8,466 nucleotides of DNA from Akkermansia muciniphila (GTDB lineage: Bacteria; Pseudomonadota; Gammaproteobacteria; Burkholderiales; Burkholderiaceae_C), in the NCBI GenBank assembly GCA_943327015.2, contig CALPVM020000088.1, positions 1 to 8,466 on the forward strand. Direction: 5' to 3'. Position 1 is the stretch's first letter; each line of letters opens with the position of its first letter. The position numbers and the translations under genes were made by a program. The notes beneath the pieces are model-generated. The model saw only the letters and a program-made list of their open reading frames with translations. It was not told the origin of the DNA and did not search any database. Below, in pieces: positions 1-5,900 of the stretch.

Positions 1-198
1 GAAGGAACAGACAAACCACGCCATAAAGTTGAATTTATAGTGGGTGAGTTGGTGCGTGTTAAAGAAGGCCCGTTCACAGACTTCAATGGATCGGTGGAAG
101 ATGTGAACTACGAGAAAAGCAAGTTGCGTGTTACTGTGACCATATTTGGTCGAGCAACTCCGGTAGAGCTTGAGTTTTCACAAGTCGAAAAAACTTAA
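1..198 (+). CDS. nusG: Transcription termination/antitermination factor NusG, C-terminal part (5' end outside window)
   Basis: The first 65 codons, in frame 1 and ending in TAA, encode the carboxy-terminal KOW domain of NusG. The fragment contains GELVRVKEGPFTDFNG followed by VTIFGRATPVELEFSQVEKT, which closely follows the E. coli NusG ending as I remember it. In that family the amino-terminal NGN domain, missing here, binds the RNA polymerase clamp. The KOW domain contacts either ribosomal protein S10, coupling transcription to translation, or Rho, promoting termination. The PFTDFNG loop includes the phenylalanine implicated in those contacts. Its place directly upstream of rplK is the usual bacterial order; secE would be expected before it. 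The gene is truncated only by the window edge. Identification is very secure. Confidence 0.97.
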   Translation, partial: EGTDKPRHKVEFIVGELVRVKEGPFTDFNGSVEDVNYEKSKLRVTVTIFGRATPVELEFSQVEKT

Positions 199-331
199 CC
201 AAAATCCCTTAGGGGATTTACATGGCGTGTGCTTTCCGGCTCGGTACACGTTATTACACTGGAGTCGTTAACCCCGGGGAGCTTTGACTCAAACAATATG
301 AGTCAGGCGTTATGACCCGTAAGGAGTAATT
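199..331 (+). promoter_or_regulatory. rplK (L11) 5' leader, candidate L1 translational operator region
   Basis: This 133-nt spacer lies between nusG and rplK. In E. coli the equivalent spacer carries the L11 promoter and the mRNA site where L1 represses the rplK-rplA message. Visible here are an inverted repeat at 202-219; a 7-bp stem at 226-232/244-250; a self-complementary CCCCGGGG at 272-279; and a stem GACTCA/TGAGTC at 286-291/299-304 with a 7-nt loop. An upstream GAGTC (262-266) can pair with the same GACTC, so two folds compete. The Shine-Dalgarno AAGGAG sits at 321-326, five bases before the ATG. I could not find a convincing -35/-10 pair. The regulatory role is inferred from position, and I did not recognise the L1 binding motif itself. 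Confidence 0.5.
202..219 (+). other. Hairpin just after nusG stop, possible weak terminator
   Basis: AAATCCC (202-208) and GGGATTT (213-219) form a perfect 7-bp stem around the loop TTAG, four bases after the nusG stop codon. The descending arm ends in only three T residues, followed by ACATGG, and the stem has just three G-C pairs. It is therefore weak as an intrinsic terminator. It could separate the secE-nusG and rplK units partially, or protect a 3' end. Confidence 0.4.
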
Positions 332-763
332 ATGGCGAAAAAAATCGTCGGTTTTATTAAGCTGCAAGTCCCAGCTGGCAAGGCAAATCCATCGCCACCC
401 ATTGGTCCTGCATTAGGTCAACGTGGTTTGAACATTATGGAGTTCTGTAAGGCGTTTAACGCGCAGACTCAAGGCGTAGAACCTGGACTGCCTTTGCCGG
501 TAGTTATTACAGCGTTTGCTGACAAAAGCTTTACTTTTGTTATCAAGACTCCTCCATCCACAGTCTTGATCAAAAAAGCTATTAAGCTTGACAAAGGTTC
601 ATCACGTCCTCACGTGGACAAAGTGGGCAAGATTACCCGTGCGCAATTAGAAGAAATTGCAAAAACCAAAATGAAAGACATGACTGCAGCTGATTTGGAT
701 GCAGCAGTTAGAACCATTGCTGGCTCTGCCCGGTCCATGGGTGTGAATGTGGAGGGTGTATAA
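332..763 (+). CDS. rplK: 50S ribosomal protein L11
   Basis: The 143-residue product matches L11 along its whole length (E. coli 142 residues). L11 binds 23S rRNA at the GTPase-associated centre at the base of the L7/L12 stalk and influences elongation-factor function and RelA activation. The amino-terminal domain (about 1-72) carries the proline-rich segment ANPSPPIGPALGQRGLNIMEFCKAFN (19-43), the part implicated in thiostrepton binding. The RNA-binding carboxy-terminal domain (about 75-143) contains DKVGKITRAQLEEIA and ends in ARSMGVNVEGV. Lysines at positions 3 and 4 lie in the region methylated by PrmA in E. coli. AAGGAG at 321-326 supports the ATG start. The stop is followed after one base by rplA, indicating a translationally coupled pair. 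Confidence 0.98.
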   Translation: MAKKIVGFIKLQVPAGKANPSPPIGPALGQRGLNIMEFCKAFNAQTQGVEPGLPLPVVITAFADKSFTFVIKTPPSTVLIKKAIKLDKGSSRPHVDKVGKITRAQLEEIAKTKMKDMTAADLDAAVRTIAGSARSMGVNVEGV

Positions 764-764
764 C

Positions 765-1460
765 ATGTCCAAGTTAACCAAAAAGCAAAAAACACAACAA
801 GGTAAAATTAACTCGACCAAGCTGTACCCACTGGGTGAGGCGCTGGGTTTGGTTAAAGAGTTTGCCAACGCTAAGTTTGACGAGTCCATTGACGTAGCAG
901 TACAACTCGGTATTGATGCTAAAAAATCAGACCAAGTAGTACGTGGTGCTGTGGTTCTCCCCAACGGCACTGGTAAATCCAAGCGTATTGCTGTGTTTGC
1001 CCAAGGTGCAAAAGCGGAAGAGGCTAAAGCAGCTGGTGCAGATATCGTGGGTATGGACGATTTGGCCGCCCGTGTAAAAGCAGGCGATATGCCCTTTGAC
1101 GTAGTCATTGCAGCTCCAGACGCCATGCGCGTTGTAGGTGCTTTGGGTCAAATTCTGGGCCCACGCGGTATGATGCCTAACCCTAAAGTGGGTACCGTTA
1201 CTCCAGATGTGGCAGGTGCCGTTCGAAATGCGAAAGCAGGTCAAGTGCAGTTCCGTGTTGACAAAGCCGGGATTATCCATTCGACCATTGGGCGTCGTTC
1301 ATTTGAGTCCGACAAGCTGCAAGGCAATTTGGCAGCATTGGTAGAGGCTTTGAACAAAGCTAAGCCAGCTACAAGCAAGGGCGTATATTTGCGTAAGGTT
1401 GCAGTTTCCTCCACCATGGGTGTAGGAGTTCGCGTAGACTTGCAAACAATTACAGCTTAA
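765..1460 (+). CDS. rplA: 50S ribosomal protein L1
   Basis: The 231-residue product is L1 (E. coli 234). It forms the mobile L1 stalk that helps release deacylated tRNA from the E site, and in E. coli it also represses its own rplK-rplA message. The signature GPRGMMPNPKVGTVT lies at about 132-146, followed by AVRNAKAGQVQFRVDKAGIIHSTIG. The carboxy-terminal KGVYLRKVAVSSTMGVGVRVD is typical. The reading frame is open upstream to an ATG at 747, but that would add six residues inside rplK. The ATG at 765 gives the standard MSKLTKKQ start, with GGAGGG at 751-756 inside the end of rplK as its ribosome binding site. One base separates the rplK stop from this start, so coupled translation is likely. 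Confidence 0.98.
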   Translation: MSKLTKKQKTQQGKINSTKLYPLGEALGLVKEFANAKFDESIDVAVQLGIDAKKSDQVVRGAVVLPNGTGKSKRIAVFAQGAKAEEAKAAGADIVGMDDLAARVKAGDMPFDVVIAAPDAMRVVGALGQILGPRGMMPNPKVGTVTPDVAGAVRNAKAGQVQFRVDKAGIIHSTIGRRSFESDKLQGNLAALVEALNKAKPATSKGVYLRKVAVSSTMGVGVRVDLQTITA

Positions 1461-1469
1461 AAAGAATTG

Positions 1470-1491
1470 GAATGCCCCGTAAGGGGCGTTC
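1470..1491 (+). other. Strong hairpin with GUAA tetraloop after rplA
   Basis: GAATGCCCC (1470-1478) pairs with GGGGCGTTC (1483-1491), nine base pairs including one U-G, closed by the loop GTAA, which fits the stable GNRA tetraloop class in RNA. It begins nine bases after the rplA stop. No T-run follows (TAAGTGG comes next), so it is not a classical terminator. It may protect the 3' end of a rplKA message or be the first element of the L10 leader. Confidence 0.6.
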
Positions 1492-1678
1492 TAAGTGGTG
1501 GGCTGTTTGCGCTGCAAAGCGCACACAGGTCATCAAAGACCGTTGGTGTATGGCAATGCTGTACTTAATCAGTGAAAACCAACGCAGATGGCGATACCGC
1601 TGCTAAAGGATTAAATACCCTCTACAGTTGATCGCTGAAACGTGGCGCGTAGAGTTCACAATGAGCTCCACGCAATTG

Positions 1679-1684
1679 AAGGAG
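1679..1684 (+). promoter_or_regulatory. Shine-Dalgarno of rplJ, fixes a TTG start
   Basis: AAGGAG lies six bases before the TTG at 1691 and is a strong ribosome binding site. The only nearby in-frame ATG upstream (1661) runs into TAG at 1685, so TTG is the supported start. GGAG at 1681-1684 can pair with CTCC at 1666-1669, which could hide this site. Confidence 0.8.
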
Positions 1685-1690
1685 TAGATC

Positions 1691-2218
1691 TTGAGTTTAA
1701 ATCGCAGTGAGAAAGAAGCGGTCATCAGTGATGTGATCAGCCTCGCCGCAAAAGCTCAAACGCTGGTGATTGCGGAATACCGTGGCATCAAGGTCGCTGA
1801 CATGACCAAATTGCGTACTGCTGCACGAAGCAATGGTGTTAGCCTGAGTGTTTTAAAGAACACATTGGCTCGTCGTGCTGTGGCTGGTAGCGCATTTGAA
1901 GTTGTGTCCGACCAGATGACCGGACCGTTAATCTATGGCTTTTCCGAAGACGCAGTAGCCGCTGCTAAAGTAGTGGCTGATTTCGCAAAAACCAACGATA
2001 AATTGGTCATTCGCGGTGGTGCGTACGGCGGCAAGAGTTTGGATGCCAACGGCGTTAAACAATTGGCAAGCATCCCTTCGAAAGAAGTTTTGCTGGCGCA
2101 GTTGTTGGGCTTAATGCAGTCCCCCATTTCCCGTACAGCCCGTGTGCTGGCGGCATTGGCGGAACAGCGTGGCGCTGGTGCAGCAGAGGCTGCCCCAGCA
2201 GAGACAGCGGCCGCTTAA
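1691..2218 (+). CDS. rplJ: 50S ribosomal protein L10, TTG start
   Basis: The 175-residue product is L10 (E. coli 165). It anchors L7/L12 dimers to 23S rRNA beside L11, forming the stalk that recruits translation GTPases. In E. coli, L10 or the L10-L7/L12 complex also represses its own message. The amino-terminal globular domain includes MSLNRSEKEAV, VIAEYRGIKVADMTKLR and VLKNTLARRAV, the rRNA-binding part. The carboxy-terminal helix from about residue 133 (LLAQLLGLMQSPISRTARVLAALAEQ) is the L7/L12 docking platform. An Ala-rich low-complexity tail, GAGAAEAAPAETAAA, follows. The first codon is TTG, supported by the strong AAGGAG and by the residues that follow it, which match the start of the family. 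rplL follows after 42 bases. Confidence 0.97.
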   Translation: MSLNRSEKEAVISDVISLAAKAQTLVIAEYRGIKVADMTKLRTAARSNGVSLSVLKNTLARRAVAGSAFEVVSDQMTGPLIYGFSEDAVAAAKVVADFAKTNDKLVIRGGAYGGKSLDANGVKQLASIPSKEVLLAQLLGLMQSPISRTARVLAALAEQRGAGAAEAAPAETAAA

Positions 2219-2260
2219 TGCGCCGTTGTGGGTAAGTATTTAAATATTTTAGGAATTAAA

Positions 2261-2635
2261 ATGGCATTCGATAAAGACGCATTTTTGACCGCTCTTGACA
2301 GCATGACGGTTATGGAACTGAACGACCTGGTTAAAGCCATCGAAGAAAAATTCGGTGTAAGCGCAGCTGCAATGGCTGCTCCCGCTGCAGGTGGTGGCGG
2401 TGCAGTGGCAGCAGTTGAAGAGAAAACAGAATTCAACGTAGTGTTGCTTGAAGCCGGTGCCAACAAGGTATCCGTGATTAAAGCTGTGCGTGAAATCACA
2501 GGTTTAGGCTTGAAAGAAGCCAAAGACTTGGTAGATGGCGCACCTAAGAACGTTAAAGAAGGCATTGCCAAAGCCGACGCTGAAGCTGCTAAGAAAAAGC
2601 TTGAAGAAGCTGGCGCTAAGGTCGAACTCAAATAA
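2261..2635 (+). CDS. rplL: 50S ribosomal protein L7/L12
   Basis: The 124-residue product is L7/L12 (E. coli 121), the multicopy stalk protein that recruits IF2, EF-Tu, EF-G and release factors and stimulates GTP hydrolysis. The amino-terminal dimerisation and L10-binding domain spans about 1-33. A flexible Ala/Gly hinge with AAPAAGGGGAVAAV lies at about 38-52. The carboxy-terminal factor-binding domain runs from about 54 to 124 and includes KVSVIKAVREITGLGLKEAKDLV (69-91), the helical face contacting translation factors. An upstream GTG at 2228 is in frame, but AGGA at 2251-2254 and the family-like MAFDKDAFLTAL start favour the ATG at 2261. L7/L12 is made in excess over other ribosomal proteins, so efficient initiation is expected. 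Confidence 0.98.
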   Translation: MAFDKDAFLTALDSMTVMELNDLVKAIEEKFGVSAAAMAAPAAGGGGAVAAVEEKTEFNVVLLEAGANKVSVIKAVREITGLGLKEAKDLVDGAPKNVKEGIAKADAEAAKKKLEEAGAKVELK

Positions 2636-2650
2636 TTGGGTTAACAGATT

Positions 2651-2690
2651 AGCCGGGTTGCCTTATAAGGGCTACCTGGCTTTCTTGTCT
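2651..2690 (+). terminator. Candidate rplL-rpoB attenuator (partial intrinsic terminator)
   Basis: AGCCGGGT (2651-2658) pairs with ACCTGGCT (2674-2681), including one G-U. After a T-T mismatch, GCC (2660-2662) pairs with GGC (2670-2672), closing a loop of seven bases. The descending arm runs into TTTCTTGTCTT, a pyrimidine tract rich in T. It starts 15 bases after the rplL stop. In E. coli a leaky terminator in exactly this gap cuts transcription into rpoBC, so the same role is inferred. The interrupted T-run fits incomplete termination. Confidence 0.65.
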
Positions 2691-2700
2691 TCGCAGATAG

Positions 2701-2738
2701 CACTGCAAAACAATGGGATATCGCATTGTTTTGCAGTG
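2701..2738 (+). repeat. 38-nt near-perfect palindrome in rplL-rpoB spacer, possible RNase III site
   Basis: CACTGCAAAACAATG (2701-2715) is the exact reverse complement of CATTGTTTTGCAGTG (2724-2738). The eight bases between, GGATATCG, contain the palindrome GATATC, so only the G at 2716 facing the G at 2723 breaks full symmetry. As RNA it would form a 15-bp uninterrupted stem. No T-run follows, so it is not a terminator. The matching gap in E. coli holds an RNase III processing site, making that the leading interpretation. A protein-binding dyad in DNA is the alternative. Confidence 0.65.
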
Positions 2739-2771
2739 TCCTCTGATTCCGACTGCAGAAGATGCCTTGGT

Positions 2772-2853
2772 ACGGGTTATGTGCAATGCATAACCGTCCG
2801 CCAATGATTGGTAGTGGCCAATCACCAAGCCTGACTGGGTTGTTGCCCGGTCA
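2772..2853 (+). promoter_or_regulatory. Three further hairpins in the rpoB leader
   Basis: Three short perfect or near-perfect stems follow one another. GGTTATG/CATAACC lies at 2775-2781/2789-2795. TGATTGG/CCAATCA lies at 2805-2811/2818-2824 with the loop TAGTGG. TGACTGGG/CCCGGTCA lies at 2832-2839/2846-2853, with one U-G and a six-base loop. The last ends about 40 bases before the rpoB ribosome binding site. Their function is unknown; they could stabilise the processed rpoBC message or modulate its translation. Confidence 0.45.
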
Positions 2854-2901
2854 AACAGTCGCAAAGACCCCCAGGTTCCTCAGCCTTTGCCCGGAGATCT
2901 A

Positions 2902-5900
2902 ATGGCTTATACATACACTGAACGCAAGCGCATCCGCAAAAATTTCGGTAACCGCGATAGCGTGCTCGACATTCCCTATTTGCTGCAAATGCAGAAAGAT
3001 GCTTACACTGCCTTTTTGCAAGCTGATGTAGCATCGAAACAGAGAACTTCAGAAGGCCTGCAGGCCGCATTTGAATCCGCATTTCCGATTGTCTCGCACA
3101 ACGGATTTGTCGAAATGAAGTACCTCGAGTACAACCTCGCCAAGCCCGCCTTTGATGTACGTGAGTGTCAAACCCGTGGTCTGACCTATGGTTCTGCGGT
3201 ACGTGCCAAAGTCCAATTGATAATTTATGACCGTGAATCCACCACCACACAAAATAAGGTGGTGAGAGAAGTTAAAGAACAAGAAGTCTACATGGGTGAA
3301 GTGCCCTTGATGACAGGCAAGGGTTCGTTCATCATCAATGGTACCGAGCGTGTGATTGTGTCGCAGTTGCACCGTTCACCGGGTGTATTTTTTGAGCATG
3401 ATAAGGGTAAGACCCACAGCTCAGGCAAGCTGCTGTTTTCAGCACGAATTATTCCTTACCGTGGCTCATGGTTGGATTTTGAGTTTGATCCAAAAGACTT
3501 TTTGTACTTCCGTGTAGACCGTCGCCGCAAAATGCCTGTGACCATTTTGCTCAAGGCCATTGGTTTGAATAACGAGTCGATATTGGCTAATTTCTTTGTG
3601 AACGACAATTTCCGCTTGATGGACAGCGGCGCACAATTGGAGTTTGTGGCCGAGCGTCTGCGCGGAGAAGTGGCACGTTTTGATTTAACTGACAAAAACG
3701 GCAAAGTAGTCGTGGCCAAGGACAAGCGCGTTACTGCCCGTCATACCCGCGATCTCGAGCAATCGGGCACCACGCACATTACCGTACCTGAAGATTTTCT
3801 GTTGGGCCGTGTTGTGGCTCGCAATATTGTCGATCCAGAAACCGGTGAAATCGTAGCAAAGGCCAACGAAGAGTTGACCGAAACCCTGCTGAAAAAACTG
3901 CGCCAAGCAGACGTGAAAGATTTGCCTTGCATCTTTACCAATGAGTTGGACCAAGGTGCCTACATTTCGCAAACATTGCGTACCGATGAAACAGCGGATG
4001 AGTTCAGCGCGCGCGTTGCTATTTACCGCATGATGCGCCCCGGCGAACCACCAACCGAAGACGCAGTACAGGCTTTGTTCCAGCGCTTGTTCTACAACCC
4101 AGATACCTATGATCTGTCGCGCGTTGGCCGGATGAAGTTCAACGCCAAAATGGGTCGCAACGATGCAACCGGCCCTATGGTGCTGACCAACGAAGACATT
4201 TTGGCTGTGGTCAAAATTCTGGTGGACTTGCGCAATGGCCGTGGCGACGTCGATGACATCGACCACTTGGGTAACCGTCGTGTTCGTTGCGTAGGTGAAT
4301 TGGCAGAAAACCAATACCGCACCGGATTGGCGCGGATTGAAAAAGCTGTTAAAGAGCGTTTAGGTCAGGCCGAACAAGAGCCGCTCATGCCGCATGATCT
4401 GATTAACTCCAAGCCCATTTCAGCGGCTCTCAAAGAGTTTTTCGGTGCATCACAGTTGTCGCAGTTCATGGACCAAACCAACCCATTGTCAGAAATCACA
4501 CACAAGCGTCGTGTATCTGCATTGGGCCCAGGTGGTTTGACACGTGAACGTGCTGGCTTTGAGGTGCGTGACGTGCACGTGACCCACTACGGTCGTGTAT
4601 GCCCAATCGAAACACCTGAAGGTCCTAACATTGGTCTGATCAACTCATTGGCATTGTATGCACGCTTGAACGAATACGGCTTCATTGAAACCCCGTACCG
4701 CCGCGTGGTGGATAGCAAAGTAACGATGCAGATCGACTATTTGTCTGCCATCGAAGAAGGTAAATATGTGATTGCACAGGCCAATGCCGCTTTGGACAAA
4801 GACGGCACCCTGACCGGTGACCTGGTGTCTGCCCGTGAAAAGGGTGAGTCCATTATGGTAGGTGCTGAGCGTGTGCAATACATGGACGTATCCCCAGCGC
4901 AGATCGTATCTGTGGCGGCCTCATTGGTTCCATTCCTCGAGCACGATGATGCTAACCGCGCCTTGATGGGTGCGAACATGCAGCGTCAGGCGGTACCTGT
5001 TTTACGCCCTGAAAAAGCGTTTGTAGGTACTGGCATTGAGCGCGTTTCAGCAGTCGACTCCGGTACTGTGGTAACGGCTAACCGTGGTGGTGTTGTTGAC
5101 TACGTGGACTCTAGTCGTGTGGTGGTGCGTGTGAACGACGCAGAAGCAGTGGCAGGCGAGGTGGGTGTTGATATATACAACCTGATCAAGTACCAACGCT
5201 CCAACCAAAACACCAATATCCATCAGCGTCCAATCGTCAAGCGCGGTGACGTACTGCAAAAGGGCGATGTAATTGCCGATGGCGCATCCACCGATTTGGG
5301 TGAATTGGCGTTGGGTCAGAACATGCTGGTGGCATTTATGCCCTGGAACGGTTATAACTTCGAAGATTCGATTTTGATAAGTGAGCGCGTGGTGGCCGAT
5401 GATCGCTACACCTCGATCCATATCGAAGAACTGGTTGTCATGGCGCGTGACACCAAGTTGGGCTCTGAAGAAATTACCCGCGATATTCCGAACCTGAGTG
5501 AGCAACAACTCAACCGTTTGGACGAGTCTGGCATTATTTACGTGGGTGCCGAAGTGCAGCCCGGCGATACGCTGGTGGGTAAAGTAACTCCCAAGGGTGA
5601 AACCACTCTGACACCTGAAGAAAAATTGCTGCGTGCCATTTTCGGCGAGAAGGCCAGCGACGTTAAAGACACTTCTTTGCGCGTAGATCAAGGTTCTCAA
5701 GGCACCGTGATTGATGTGCAGGTGTTTACCCGTGAAGGTATTCAGCGTGACCGCCGTGCACAACAAATTATTGATGACGAACTCAAGCGTTTCCGTCTTG
5801 ACCTGAACGATCAGCTACGTATTGTGCAGGCGGATGCCTTTGCCCGTATCGAAAAACTGTTGTGCGACAAAGTTGCCAACGGTGGTCCTCAGCGTTTGGC

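Larger units (their letters stand above)
1461..1690 (+). promoter_or_regulatory. L10 (rplJ) mRNA leader, autoregulatory
   Basis: This 230-nt gap without a gene occupies the place of the known L10 leader, where L10 or the L10-L7/L12 complex binds and represses rplJ-rplL translation. Complementary segments I can pair by eye are 1508-1512/1519-1523 (TGCGC/GCGCA) and 1528-1531/1538-1541 (GGTC/GACC). A longer stem CGTTGGT/ACCAACG at 1541-1547/1578-1584 encloses a hairpin at 1548-1554/1558-1564 and a one-sided 13-nt loop (1565-1577). Further down is CGTGG/CCACG at 1641-1645/1668-1672. The enclosed hairpin plus asymmetric loop is where an L10-binding kink-turn could sit, but I could not confirm that motif. 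A promoter may also lie here, as in E. coli, though no clear one is visible. Confidence 0.7.

Noticed and set aside
284..316. TTGACT as a -35 box with TATGAC downstream as an rplK promoter
   Set aside because: The gap is 21 bases, too long for a sigma-70 promoter, and TTGACT is part of a hairpin arm.
1661..1687. Eight-codon ORF (MSSTQLKE) just before rplJ, possible leader peptide
   Set aside because: No ribosome binding site precedes it, it overlaps the rplJ Shine-Dalgarno, and it lacks any codon run typical of attenuation. Probably chance.
2685..2714. TTGTCT and AACAAT as a possible rpoB promoter
   Set aside because: Spacing of 18 is acceptable, but each box matches only four of six consensus bases and both overlap the attenuator tail or the palindrome arm.
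2535..2807. 90-codon + strand open frame running from rplL into the spacer
   Set aside because: Its first part is an out-of-frame reading of rplL and the rest runs through the hairpins; no ribosome binding site or recognisable protein.
2887..2901. Upstream TTG start for rpoB adding five residues
   Set aside because: The family start MAYTYTERKRIRK and the GGAG at 2893-2896 place initiation at the ATG at 2902; the ribosome binding site would fall inside the extended reading.
3685..4314. 209-codon open frame on the minus strand inside rpoB
   Set aside because: Antisense shadow of rpoB with no family resemblance.
4441..4540. Rifampicin-resistance changes in rpoB
   Set aside because: The residues equivalent to E. 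coli Q513, D516, H526 and S531 are all the sensitive type; the T at 526 in place of E. coli N518 looks like ordinary lineage variation.
5047..5766. 239-codon open frame on the minus strand inside rpoB
   Set aside because: It lies wholly antisense to conserved rpoB codons, has no recognisable domain or ribosome binding site, and its His/Thr-rich composition is typical of a reverse-strand shadow.
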